Part shown: positions 14,830 through 20,864 of the stretch, one piece after another
Layout: each line of letters begins with the position of its first letter
How positions within the stretch are numbered: the stretch's first letter is position 1
Source: a virus
Strand: one strand, 5' to 3'
Length of the DNA: 31,639 nt
Virus record (IMG/VR): IMGVR_UViG_3300025889_000568
Coordinates: 1 to 31,639 of that record
Position numbers and translations under genes: made by a program
The notes under the pieces: generated by a model
The model's database searches: none
What the model was told of the DNA's origin: nothing
The model's input: only the letters and a program-made list of their open reading frames with translations

Positions 14830-15023
14830 TATCCATCTCCATACTTCATTGCAATCTCTTGCCTCCAATCACTAACAGCAGATTCAAAGCACCAGCTGTG
14901 ATAGTGCGCAAGGTCCCAGTCAGTAACCCATGGCATATCATCAGGCAAATCATCAGGCATTGTCTTAAGATCCTCGTCATGGTGGATTGTTTCGTCGCAG
15001 TAACTGCATTTGTGCCAGTGCAT
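14829..15023 (-). CDS. Small Cys/His-rich protein, 64 residues
   Basis: Begins MHWHKCSYCDETIHHDED, with CxxC plus clustered His, and later HYHSWC, consistent with a zinc-binding fold. The centre is acidic and Pro-rich (PDDLPDDMPW). Start 15023 was chosen because GGGGGAG is 7 bases upstream and it falls one base after the preceding stop. Longer in-frame readings overlap the preceding gene. No family recognised. Confidence 0.6.
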   Translation of the reverse strand: MHWHKCSYCDETIHHDEDLKTMPDDLPDDMPWVTDWDLAHYHSWCFESAVSDWRQEIAMKYGDG

Positions 15024-15024
15024 A

Positions 15025-15252
15025 TCAGTACTCCCCCATCTTCCAGACGCGCAGCATACGCTTGCCATCATCAGTATATTCCTGTCGACAAGTAGGCTGT
15101 ATACCATGTGCATACAGTGAAGACGCAAAAGACTTGCCTTCATAGTAAGGCAGTAAAACAGAGTCGCCATTGTTCATTTTGTTGGCTAACACCTGCCATT
15201 TGCCATATCCCTTTTCTCTATCTGGCACGGGTATTCCGCTTTCTATTTTCAT
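15025..15252 (-). CDS. Conserved small phage protein (MKIE...GIP type)
   Basis: A 75-residue protein with the layout of a common phage and prophage family: MKIESGIPVP at the start, a central NNGDSVLLPYYEGKSFASSLYAHG (the GDS motif and Ala/Ser-Tyr helix), and a C-terminal basic strand RMLRVWKM. The function of the family is unknown to me. The start overlaps the preceding gene's stop (TAATG on the minus strand), so it is co-translated in the leftward accessory operon. Confidence 0.65.
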   Translation of the reverse strand: MKIESGIPVPDREKGYGKWQVLANKMNNGDSVLLPYYEGKSFASSLYAHGIQPTCRQEYTDDGKRMLRVWKMGEY

Positions 15253-15461
15253 TACAACGCCTCCAAGTCAGGTCGGTGAAACCAGAAGTCATCAAGCAAA
15301 GCATCGTGATTGAATAGCCTGGTGATTTCTTTTGGCGGAGTTCTTCCTGGCTGCAGCACCATTTCAACTTCTGCATACGGCGGGTTATCCCTGTCGCCTT
15401 TCTCATAGTAGATAACGACAAGCGCATCTACATCTGGATGATCCCAATGAATAGTAGTCAT
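15252..15461 (-). CDS. Hypothetical acidic protein, 69 residues
   Basis: A compact acidic protein beginning MTTIHWDHPDVDALVVIYYEKGD, with mixed strand and helix segments and no recognised motif. Overlaps at both ends with neighbouring genes (ATGA at 15458-15461 and TAATG at 15250-15254) support real translation. Role unknown, in an operon of small accessory proteins. Confidence 0.6.
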   Translation of the reverse strand: MTTIHWDHPDVDALVVIYYEKGDRDNPPYAEVEMVLQPGRTPPKEITRLFNHDALLDDFWFHRPDLEAL

Positions 15462-15703
15462 TGCTTTTCAGCCTCCAATTTGATTGTGTGTTTAATCCAT
15501 TTAAGGTGCATTCCTGCAACGTCAAGCCCTGCTTGTCTGCCTCTATAAAACGCAGCCATTGCATTGTTGTAAGAATTGTTTTTTTCTTCGGGCGAAAGCT
15601 CGTCTATTTCTCGAAGCTCCTTGGCGTCATTATCGCAATATTGTCCAAGCTGCGTAGCGTGATGCTCAATAACCTCAATTACTTTATCCACGTTCAATAA
15701 CAT
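15458..15703 (-). CDS. Hypothetical helical protein, 81 residues
   Basis: A predicted all-helical protein beginning MLLNVDKVIEVIEHHATQLG, with an acidic region (ELREIDELSPEEKNN) and a basic C-terminal helix. I used the ATG at 15703. A TTG two codons earlier (15709) is closer to AGGAG, so the start is uncertain. It overlaps the end of the preceding gene by about 20 bases. No family recognised. Confidence 0.55.
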   Translation of the reverse strand: MLLNVDKVIEVIEHHATQLGQYCDNDAKELREIDELSPEEKNNSYNNAMAAFYRGRQAGLDVAGMHLKWIKHTIKLEAEKQ

Positions 15704-15881
15704 GACCAAATAACTCCTCTATTGTTCGATGAGATGAAATTCCGCTGAGATGCTTAGTCCCTTGCACTTCGTCAATGAACTGGTGCATTCCTTCTGCCGA
15801 TGGCTTTTCGTCATTTACTGCACACCACGTAAAGTAAACAGCAACTAAAGACGCCGGGTAATACCGCTCTTGATTATCCAT
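15684..15881 (-). CDS. Hypothetical protein, 65 residues
   Basis: A small protein beginning MDNQERYYPASLVAVYFTWCAVNDEKPS. AGGAG stands 7 bases before the ATG, and the gene overlaps its upstream neighbour by 8 bases. Mixed helical character with no motif or membrane segment that I recognise. Part of the leftward accessory operon. Confidence 0.55.
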   Translation of the reverse strand: MDNQERYYPASLVAVYFTWCAVNDEKPSAEGMHQFIDEVQGTKHLSGISSHRTIEELFGHVIERG

Positions 15882-16224
15882 GCCTACTCTCCTGCTCTTC
15901 TAACAAGTAGTGAATGCAGCACTGAATATCTAGCTGAATCTGAGCAAGATTATCTGTCTTACTTTTCATCTTGCTGATATCAGCGTCCGCATTCTGAAGG
16001 TGCTTGATCGCAGTGCGTATGTAATTACTTCTATCAAACAGCACAACCGAATCTTTTGGCGTGGCTTGATACGGAAACAAACTACGCGCAGCAACCCGCA
16101 CAACCTCTGGGTAAATCTCATTGTCATTGTGCGTATCAAGAACATGATCGCGCACAGCCTCACACTCTGCCTTAGTCAACTCAGGGCAGACCTTTCTTAC
16201 ATAATCAAAACTAAAATCAGACAT
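15874..16224 (-). CDS. Hypothetical helical protein, 116 residues
   Basis: Probably all helical and acidic, beginning MSDFSFDYVRKVCPELTKAECEAVRDHVL. The C-terminal half (KMKSKTDNLAQIQLDIQCCIHYLLEEQ) looks like a coiled coil. GTAAGGAG precedes the ATG. It follows the ArdC-like gene, separated by a strong hairpin at 16248-16297, so its expression could be set independently. No family recognised. Confidence 0.6.
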   Translation of the reverse strand: MSDFSFDYVRKVCPELTKAECEAVRDHVLDTHNDNEIYPEVVRVAARSLFPYQATPKDSVVLFDRSNYIRTAIKHLQNADADISKMKSKTDNLAQIQLDIQCCIHYLLEEQESRHG

Positions 16225-16247
16225 TACTTTCTCCTTACATTGATTGA

Positions 16248-16297
16248 GGCGGGAATACCGGGCCCCGCACCCACTGGATCGGGCCCGGATTCCTGCC
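16248..16297. other. Long GC-rich hairpin downstream of ardC
   Basis: GGCGGGAAT-A-CCGGGCCC-C-G (16248-16267) pairs with CGGGCCCGGATTCCTGCC (16280-16297) through about 17 pairs, interrupted by two single-base bulges and one G-T pair, around a 12-base loop. It lies 5 bases after the ArdC-like stop in the leftward transcript, without a T-tract. It could be an mRNA-stabilising 3' structure or a Rho-independent-like pause. Confidence 0.7.
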
Positions 16298-16302
16298 GAT
16301 TG

Positions 16303-17136
16303 TTATGCAGCTTGCTCATACTTTCGCATCATGGTGAACTGCGACATACAATACTCAGCTGCTTTACGCGCAGCCGTCGATGCCGTCAATAGATAGTTAG
16401 CATCAGACTCAATCGCCTTCTGCCATGACTTTAGATAACTTGCGTGTTGCTTGATGTCATAGGTCACGCCAAGCTCTGCACATAGGAAGATACTGCCAAG
16501 CTCAGCGACAAGCTCCTCCTTGGCATAGTCCTCGCTGCCAAATCTGTTAAGTATCGGACGATCAAGCCGCTTGCTATGCCCAGTAGCATGGATGCACTCG
16601 TGATAAAACGTAGACTGATGCGCATCATCTGACTCAAACTGACCAGGCATCGGCATCTTTATCTTGTCTGACAGCGGCGAATAACATGGGTTGTAAGACT
16701 GATGGCTTTCAATCTCCACCTGCAAGGCATCTGCCATCTCATAAGGCCGCTCTAACTTTGTCGGACGCAGCTCTACTTCTGGCACTTCAATGCCGGTCTG
16801 CTCTATATTGAATACGTTGTACAGCTTGGCAAACTTGTAGAGCTTTTCAGGATCGTCCTTGTCTTTATTGCTACCATAGAAAACAGCAGGCGTGGCTTTC
16901 TGTCCTTTGACATTGCCGCCAAGATCCTGCACCTGCTTGTACGTCAGCCAGTAATTGCTTTTGTACTTATTAGCCCACGCTGAAATCATGGTGCTGATCT
17001 GGTTGACGCCACTATAAGGACGCTTGCTAAGCCAGTTGCAATGCGGGCCAGATTGTGATTGCCATGTCTTGCGCCATGTCACATCGTCATCCATAGCGGA
17101 CAGCACCAGGTCAACTATTCTTTTGTACTTGCTCAT
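16303..17136 (-). CDS. ardC: ArdC-like antirestriction protein with zincin domain
   Basis: A 277-residue protein with the two-part ArdC architecture. The N-terminal half (about 1-120) has the ssDNA-binding domain pattern (YSGVNQISTMISAW, SNYWLTYKQVQDLGGNVKGQK). The C-terminal half is a zincin-like metallopeptidase with HECIHATGH (H179, E180, H183, H187) and a downstream YAKEELVAELG glutamate segment. Related conjugative proteins protect incoming DNA from type I and II restriction. AAGGAG lies before the ATG, and a repeat-containing intergenic region upstream may control it. Paired with the Dcm gene, it suggests host restriction is a major pressure. Phage homologues are less studied, so the exact activity is uncertain. 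Confidence 0.8.
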   Translation of the reverse strand: MSKYKRIVDLVLSAMDDDVTWRKTWQSQSGPHCNWLSKRPYSGVNQISTMISAWANKYKSNYWLTYKQVQDLGGNVKGQKATPAVFYGSNKDKDDPEKLYKFAKLYNVFNIEQTGIEVPEVELRPTKLERPYEMADALQVEIESHQSYNPCYSPLSDKIKMPMPGQFESDDAHQSTFYHECIHATGHSKRLDRPILNRFGSEDYAKEELVAELGSIFLCAELGVTYDIKQHASYLKSWQKAIESDANYLLTASTAARKAAEYCMSQFTMMRKYEQAA

Positions 17137-17179
17137 AACTTACTCCTTGTGATTGAAAATAGGCTGCGAGTTACCCCGC

Positions 17180-17228
17180 AACCTTTGACAAACTTTACCA
17201 ACCTTTGCAAACTTATGCAAACATTACC
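17180..17228. promoter_or_regulatory. Repeat-rich control region upstream of ardC
   Basis: Two AACCTTTG units 20 bp apart (17180-17187, 17200-17207) and three related units CAAACTTTACC, CAAACTTATGC and CAAACATTACC (starting at 17189, 17208 and 17218). Read leftward, TTGCAT then TAAAGT at 17-base spacing is a possible promoter. The 13-mer TAAAGTTTGTCAA (minus strand 17197-17185) also occurs at 11970-11982 in the other control region. A shared regulator is possible but unproven. Confidence 0.4.
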
Positions 17229-17631
17229 ACCAACAATCGTAGTAAACGTGGTCGCCCTCCTTGATTGTTTGCTTTGCCCACTCACAAAACTTCAAGTCTT
17301 GTTCGTAGTATTCGTCAGCAGACTCGGCCTGGAATTGATGCCCATAGAAAAAACCGCCGCCAGATTTAGGCATTGATTTAGTAGTCACCATTACTTCCAG
17401 CGCAGTGATAGTGTCCATCGTCAACTTCACTGGATTGCAATTGAAAGTGCCATCAATCAAAGGCGTTAAGTACCCTCTTTCGATTTGGTTTTCAAAAAAT
17501 GACTGAAGCTTTGCGTGCTTTCGCCAGTAAAACTCCTCGCCATGAGCACCTTTGATTTCAAACTGACCGTCATCGTTCTTCTCGACAGTCAACGGCTCTG
17601 GTGCGCTAAACGCATACTGATCAAGTCCCAT
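17224..17631 (-). CDS. Conserved phage hypothetical (MGLDQY type)
   Basis: A 135-residue protein beginning MGLDQYAF, with FYWRKHAKLQSFFEN near 35-48, a LTMDTITALE segment and SGGGFFYGHQF near 90-100. I recognise this combination from many phage genomes, sometimes labelled phosphoglycerate kinase without support. The function is unknown. TAAGGAGGAGG lies before the ATG. It is the gene just upstream of ardC in the leftward operon. Confidence 0.65.
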   Translation of the reverse strand: MGLDQYAFSAPEPLTVEKNDDGQFEIKGAHGEEFYWRKHAKLQSFFENQIERGYLTPLIDGTFNCNPVKLTMDTITALEVMVTTKSMPKSGGGFFYGHQFQAESADEYYEQDLKFCEWAKQTIKEGDHVYYDCWW

Positions 17632-17645
17632 TACGTGCCTCCTCC

Positions 17646-17849
17646 TTAGTCAGCGATTAATTGACCAAGCTCAGATAGCTCGGACTCTTTGATTGCAACT
17701 GTGTGATGATACCCATACGCACCCATCGACTCGCAAATGTCTTGCAAGTAAATAGGACGCAACCCTTCATCAATAGCTCGATTAAATGTCACCTCTGCTA
17801 AACGCCATCCAGCAGCGTCAATAATTTGATATGTATCTGACGTAACCAT
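17646..17849 (-). CDS. Hypothetical protein, 67 residues
   Basis: A small protein beginning MVTSDTYQIIDAAGWRLAEVTFNRAIDEG, with an acidic C-terminal helix. A strong AAGGAG precedes the ATG. It is the first gene downstream of the large stem-loop at 17878-17962, which would lie in its 5' leader if transcription comes from the right. No family recognised. Confidence 0.55.
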   Translation of the reverse strand: MVTSDTYQIIDAAGWRLAEVTFNRAIDEGLRPIYLQDICESMGAYGYHHTVAIKESELSELGQLIAD

Positions 17850-17877
17850 AACTAACTCCTTATTAACAATTGATTTT

Positions 17878-17962
17878 GCGGATGCTTTGAGGCATCACAC
17901 GCGCGCGCTCACCCGCGCTGTCCAGCGGGTATAATGGCGCGCCGTGGGATCAAAGCGTCCGC
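17878..17962. ncRNA. Candidate structured element: 85-nt three-tier stem-loop
   Basis: Outer stem GCGGATGCTTTGA (17878-17890) with TCAAAGCGTCCGC (17950-17962), 13 pairs including one G-T. Middle stem CACGCGCGC (17898-17906) with GCGCG-C-CGTG (17937-17946), 9 pairs and one bulge. Inner stem ACCCGC (17911-17916) with GCGGGT (17925-17930), 8-base loop. It is GC-rich compared with nearby genes and has no coding frame. It could be an RNA, a leader structure of the gene at 17849, or a DNA cruciform. Strand is unresolved. The single G-T pair fits a plus-strand RNA. Confidence 0.45.
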
Positions 17963-17977
17963 GTCAAATCTCAACAA

Positions 17978-17993
17978 CCAAATCGCCAAATCG
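17978..17993. repeat. Two tandem CCAAATCG octamers
   Basis: CCAAATCG is repeated twice without a gap and followed by CCATCG, a partial third unit. It lies in non-coding sequence between the 85-nt stem-loop and the leftward terminator. Too short to interpret alone. Could be a small protein-binding site. Confidence 0.45.
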
Positions 17994-18102
17994 CCATCGA
18001 GCGTCGTCCCGCGCTATCATGCCATCGTCCATTGATGCCGAAATAAACCAAATAAAACCCTCCAGCTAAAACAACCCGGCAAAATGAATAGAGAGTAGCA
18101 AT

Positions 18103-18127
18103 AAAAAAAGGGACCCGAAGGCCCCTT
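18103..18127 (-). terminator. Rho-independent terminator of the 18136-18567 gene
   Basis: On the minus strand AAGGGGCC, a TTCG tetraloop, GGTCCCTT and seven T. Eight pairs including one G-T, 8 bases after the stop codon. It ends the leftward transcript of the single gene to its right, so genes from 17849 leftward need their own promoter. Confidence 0.85.
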
Positions 18128-18135
18128 GATGGTAT

Positions 18136-18567
18136 TTAAGCTACCTTAGCCTTGCGAGGCTGACGTTTGGCTCTGACCTTCTCGTCATGCTCGGCCTCAG
18201 AACGCTCGTCCGGTCTAGTGTCAGCGTGCACTGCATCTCGGTTAGCAAAATCCGCTTCCTTACGATACTTCTCGATTAGGTGCGGATTATCGTACAAGCT
18301 CTCACCTTGCAGTTTATCCCGATACTCGATCTGACGCTGGATCTTCCAGTGATCCATCTTGCCGCAAACCGGATACTTCGGAGTGCCATTCTCCCAAGTC
18401 CCAGGATTCTGGTTGTAGAAACCACTGGCAGGGATCCTAGCCTTCGATCCGTCAGAGAACTCTAGAACCAGACTGCCCTGAAGGAATCGACCCTCTCGGA
18501 TCATCTGGTTGCAAGAAAAATCTACGATCTCAGAATCAAACTGCTGTGCCAAAGTACGCTTACTCAT
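18136..18567 (-). CDS. Hypothetical basic protein, 143 residues
   Basis: The N-terminal half is compact and beta-rich (IVDFSCNQMIREGRFLQGSLVLEFSDGSKARIPASGFYNQNPGTW). The C-terminal half is charged and helical and ends in a strongly basic KRQPRKAKVA tail, suggesting nucleic-acid contact. TAAGGAG precedes the ATG and a strong terminator follows, so it is a monocistronic leftward gene. It stands between two densely folded non-coding regions. No family recognised. Confidence 0.6.
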   Translation of the reverse strand: MSKRTLAQQFDSEIVDFSCNQMIREGRFLQGSLVLEFSDGSKARIPASGFYNQNPGTWENGTPKYPVCGKMDHWKIQRQIEYRDKLQGESLYDNPHLIEKYRKEADFANRDAVHADTRPDERSEAEHDEKVRAKRQPRKAKVA

Positions 18568-18608
18568 AATTCACTCCTTAGTGAAAAGAAAGATTGAATG
18601 CTCCTTGC

Positions 18609-19066
18609 GGAACACCGTTCCCAACATCGGGAGGAAGCGACCCGCGCTTGCGCGGCCGCTTCTAAGCAGGTTGGGTCAAGCTCGCGGGGTTTGGACAAAA
18701 TTTTCCCAGCGGAAGTATCGCTGGCAAATTTTGCCGAAGGCCGCCGCTTGACGCAGACTGCGCTCCCGATATGCCGATGGTAGCTTTGGAGCGCGGAGAT
18801 TTGTCCCCGCTGAAATAAATAGCCATCATCAGATTTCGCCGGGTGTGTAGTGAAATCTGATAGGCATTCGGCGGGGACAAAGATCACGCTACATTGCGAG
18901 GACTTGCTCGGATCAGAATCTGCCCACCTTTACGCGAGATCTGTCGCAATAGCTAGGGTTATCGAGCCGATCTACTTCGGTTGTCTTTGCGGACAAAAGC
19001 GCGACTTGTCGCCGCTTTGCAAAGGCAATCCGCACACGCGACAGAGCCTTGAGTGGCAACTCGCGT
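18609..19066. ncRNA. Candidate large structured RNA or origin: cluster of nine stem-loops
   Basis: About 460 bp without a credible gene holds consecutive stems: GGAAC/GTTCC (18609-18621); GAAGCG+CCGCGC with partners (18634-18662); CAAAATTT+CCAGCG with partners (18696-18733); CTGCGCTCC/GGAGCGCGG (18758-18796); nested 15+10 pairs (18800-18881); ATTGCGA/TCGCAAT (18893-18950); AGCCGA/TCGGTT (18965-18982); TGCGGA+AAAGCGCGAC with partners (18988-19034); ACGCGA/TCGCGT (19036-19066). Wobble pairs are G-T on the plus strand (18811-18870, 18759-18795, 18966-18981), which favours a plus-strand RNA. A DNA replication origin is the main alternative. Confidence 0.5.
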
Positions 19067-19088
19067 AATGGTGGAGAGGCAGATTCGG

Positions 19089-19247
19089 ATGACAGATTTT
19101 GACCCTGGTTTTGACGATATAGGGTCCTTCCTAGACTCTCACACTGACTCATCTACAACCACCTGTGTGGTATACCGTGATACCAATAGGGTCTACCTGT
19201 ATCAATGTACTCGGCTACTCAAGAGTCTTATTAACCATCAGGATTAA
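19089..19247 (+). CDS. Possible small acidic protein, 52 residues
   Basis: Begins MTDFDPGFDDIGSFLDSH and continues with a Thr-rich segment and a plausible strand-helix end (RVYLYQCTRLLKSLIN). GGAGAGG lies about 10 bases before the ATG. It follows directly on the stem-loop cluster. Composition is protein-like, but it is short and has no recognised family, so it is a tentative call. Confidence 0.35.
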   Translation: MTDFDPGFDDIGSFLDSHTDSSTTTCVVYRDTNRVYLYQCTRLLKSLINHQD

Positions 19248-19501
19248 CGGTGGGACAATTGACACGGGGGGAGGGGGGACTGCGATGTTGAATGTATGGA
19301 GTTGCCCCCCAGATACAAAAAAGGGTGAAATTAGAAAAAAGAAAAGGATAGATTAGTCCTTGAAATATCTATCTAAAGCGTGCATTGTGTTAGAAGAAAA
19401 AGTAATATCAAAAGATTATTTGAAATCCAGTGGATTTATCTATAGGATAGGGGGGGTCGGAGGGCTTAATGGCCCTTTTAAAATTTTAGGGATCTATCGA
19501 A
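19248..19501. other. Non-coding region with long G and C runs
   Basis: This gap holds GGGGGGAGGGGGG at 19266-19278, CCCCCC at 19305-19310 and a G7 run at 19450-19456. The G and C runs could pair with each other or form G-quadruplex structures. No convincing gene is seen. A TTG-initiated 60-codon frame from 19360 exists but is weak. Confidence 0.4.
19461..19479 (+). terminator. Weak intrinsic terminator candidate
   Basis: AGGGC, loop TTAATG, GCCCT and four T, followed by AAAATTTT. Only five pairs and a short T-tract. It would end any rightward transcript through the stem-loop cluster before the packaging genes. Confidence 0.35.
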
Positions 19502-19690
19502 ATGAAAGACAAAGACCATACGGTGTCGTATACGTCTATTGATTACCATTCAATGTGCGAGAAATCCAAGGATCGGATTAAAAAGATGCAGAAAGAGGGC
19601 TTTCAGACGCCTTATGATCCTAAAGAAACCCCAGAAGAAGTAGGGGAATCTAATGGTTACTCAATCATTATGTTGGGAAAGCATGGATAA
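19502..19690 (+). CDS. Hypothetical protein, 62 residues
   Basis: Begins MKDKDHTVSYTSIDYHSMCEKSKDRIKKMQKEG, a hydrophilic, mostly helical protein with an acidic Pro-rich centre. AGGG lies upstream at a poor distance. It is the first gene of the rightward packaging block and overlaps the candidate small terminase gene by 8 bases. No family recognised. Confidence 0.5.
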   Translation: MKDKDHTVSYTSIDYHSMCEKSKDRIKKMQKEGFQTPYDPKETPEEVGESNGYSIIMLGKHG

Positions 19691-20087
19691 TCCAGTAGAA
19701 CCCCGGACCCAGAAGTCCGGAAGGCCCAAAAAAACAGATCTAGCAGCTAATTCCCCTAAAGGCAGAGGTAAAGTAGGGCGACCAAAGGGCGATGCAGCGA
19801 TTATTAACGAGTATAAGTCCAGAATGCTGGCTTCTCCACGCTCTAAAAAGGTGCTGGATACTATATTTGAGGCGGCTTTAGACCATGATCACAAGAATCA
19901 GGCAGCTGCATGGAAGCTGGTAATGGACAGGATCCTGCCAGTTGCTGCATTTGAGAAGGACATCATCAAAGATGCCGGAAGAAGTGCGATACAGATTAAT
20001 ATCACTGGGGTTGGAAGCACGACTATTACTGATGGCTCTCAACCGGGAGAGGAAATTGATGGAGAGGCAGTGGATGTCACAGGATAA
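19683..20087 (+). CDS. Candidate small terminase subunit with AT-hook-like motifs
   Basis: A 134-residue protein. The N-terminal basic region has two GRPK motifs (SGRPKKTD, VGRPKGD) like AT-hooks. A helical core follows (YKSRMLASPRSKKVLDTIFEAALDHDHKNQAAAWKLVMDRILPVAAF), and then an acidic Gly/Thr-rich tail. DNA-binding N-terminus, helical oligomerisation core and position at the head of the packaging block suit a small terminase, which recognises the packaging site and regulates TerL. The upstream ATG at 19653 has an AGGGG site but a longer overlap, so the start is uncertain. Confidence 0.5.
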   Translation: MDNPVEPRTQKSGRPKKTDLAANSPKGRGKVGRPKGDAAIINEYKSRMLASPRSKKVLDTIFEAALDHDHKNQAAAWKLVMDRILPVAAFEKDIIKDAGRSAIQINITGVGSTTITDGSQPGEEIDGEAVDVTG

Positions 20088-20382
20088 ACTAGATGAGGTT
20101 CTAGCAGAGGTGCTAGGTTACGTAACTAGAGTAGGTGACGCTACCAGTCAACTTATTAACGTAGCTATTCTTTTTGGAGACAACGCTAACGAATCTGTAT
20201 CAGGGAGAAGCCACAGGCTTAAGAATAAACACAAGGCTTGGGGCTGGCTTAATTCCTTTATTGATTTTGCGTTTGACGAGAATCACTGTGAGCGCTCGTA
20301 CTTAAACGATGTGGCTAGGGCCGCTAAAACACTAAACGAAGCCAAGCCAAAAAAGAAATCCACTAAGAAAGGAGAAGCATAA
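20074..20382 (+). CDS. Hypothetical protein with basic tail, 102 residues
   Basis: Begins MSQDKLDEVLAEVLGYVTRVGDATSQLINVAI and ends with a Lys-rich tail (KPKKKSTKKGEA). Mostly helical. GGAGAGG at 20061-20067 is 6 bases before the ATG, which decides this start, since the longer frame is a shadow of the preceding gene. The stop overlaps the next start (TAATG). No family recognised. Part of the packaging block. Confidence 0.6.
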   Translation: MSQDKLDEVLAEVLGYVTRVGDATSQLINVAILFGDNANESVSGRSHRLKNKHKAWGWLNSFIDFAFDENHCERSYLNDVARAAKTLNEAKPKKKSTKKGEA

Positions 20383-20864
20383 TGCCAGCGAATTTTAACT
20401 GGAGCGGCGAAAACACTTATCAGCTAGGAAGATCGGCAGGAATTAGTGAGCAAGAAGTTAAAGATACCATTGCTAACGAAGTTCAAGGCAAAGCAACAGA
20501 TGAACAAAAAGGATATATTGATAAGTGGTCTAAAGATAAAGCCATGAACGGGCGGATCTATAACCAAGCCATAAACAGGTATAAAAAGTACTGGGAAGAA
20601 AACTATACTCCTGAAGGCTTTGCCATGGGCGGCTATGTTGAAAGTTACGAGGAAGGCGGTGAAGTAGAAGGAGAAGGCACAGGCACTTCAGACTCTATTG
20701 ACGCTAAGCTGTCTGATGGTGAGTTTGTGTTTACTGCTAAGGCCGTAGAAGTAATCGGAGCAGACAATCTCCAGAAGATTATGGAAGAAGCAGAGAAGCA
20801 GTACGACGAGCGCACCTCTTTGTCACAAGCCCGTAGTATGTTTGGGAAGTTTCTGAAGGGGTGA
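20382..20864 (+). CDS. Conserved phage structural-type protein, 160 residues
   Basis: The N-terminal half is helical and charged. The C-terminal half has a Gly/Glu linker, then TGTSDSIDAKLSDGEFVFTAKAVEVIGADNLQKIMEEAE. This TSDSI-LSDGEFVFTAKAVE pattern recurs in phage head or tail-associated proteins of unknown role. TAATG coupling upstream and GTGA coupling to the M15 peptidase downstream place it in a translation-linked set, perhaps related to lysis or particle assembly. Confidence 0.6.
   Translation: MPANFNWSGENTYQLGRSAGISEQEVKDTIANEVQGKATDEQKGYIDKWSKDKAMNGRIYNQAINRYKKYWEENYTPEGFAMGGYVESYEEGGEVEGEGTGTSDSIDAKLSDGEFVFTAKAVEVIGADNLQKIMEEAEKQYDERTSLSQARSMFGKFLKG

Noticed and set aside
17911-17945. 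Plus-strand promoter at TATAAT (17930-17935)
   Set aside because: No -35 element at a suitable distance. The hexamer is part of the inner and linking segments of a hairpin.
17878-17962. tRNA-like gene
   Set aside because: The outer stem could mimic an acceptor stem, but no T-loop GTTCRA motif, no D-arm and no anticodon arm of the right size are found.
18564-18887. 107-codon leftward open frame through the stem-loop cluster
   Set aside because: It runs through several perfect hairpins, has no ribosome site, and competes with equally long frames in other directions.
18850-19068. 72-codon rightward frame in the stem-loop cluster
   Set aside because: Same region of dense inverted repeats. Composition unlike the other proteins and no plausible initiation signal.
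19360-19542. 60-codon frame with TTG start before the packaging genes
   Set aside because: Contains the G7 run and the weak terminator, rare start codon, 41-base overlap with a better gene. Kept out but not excluded.
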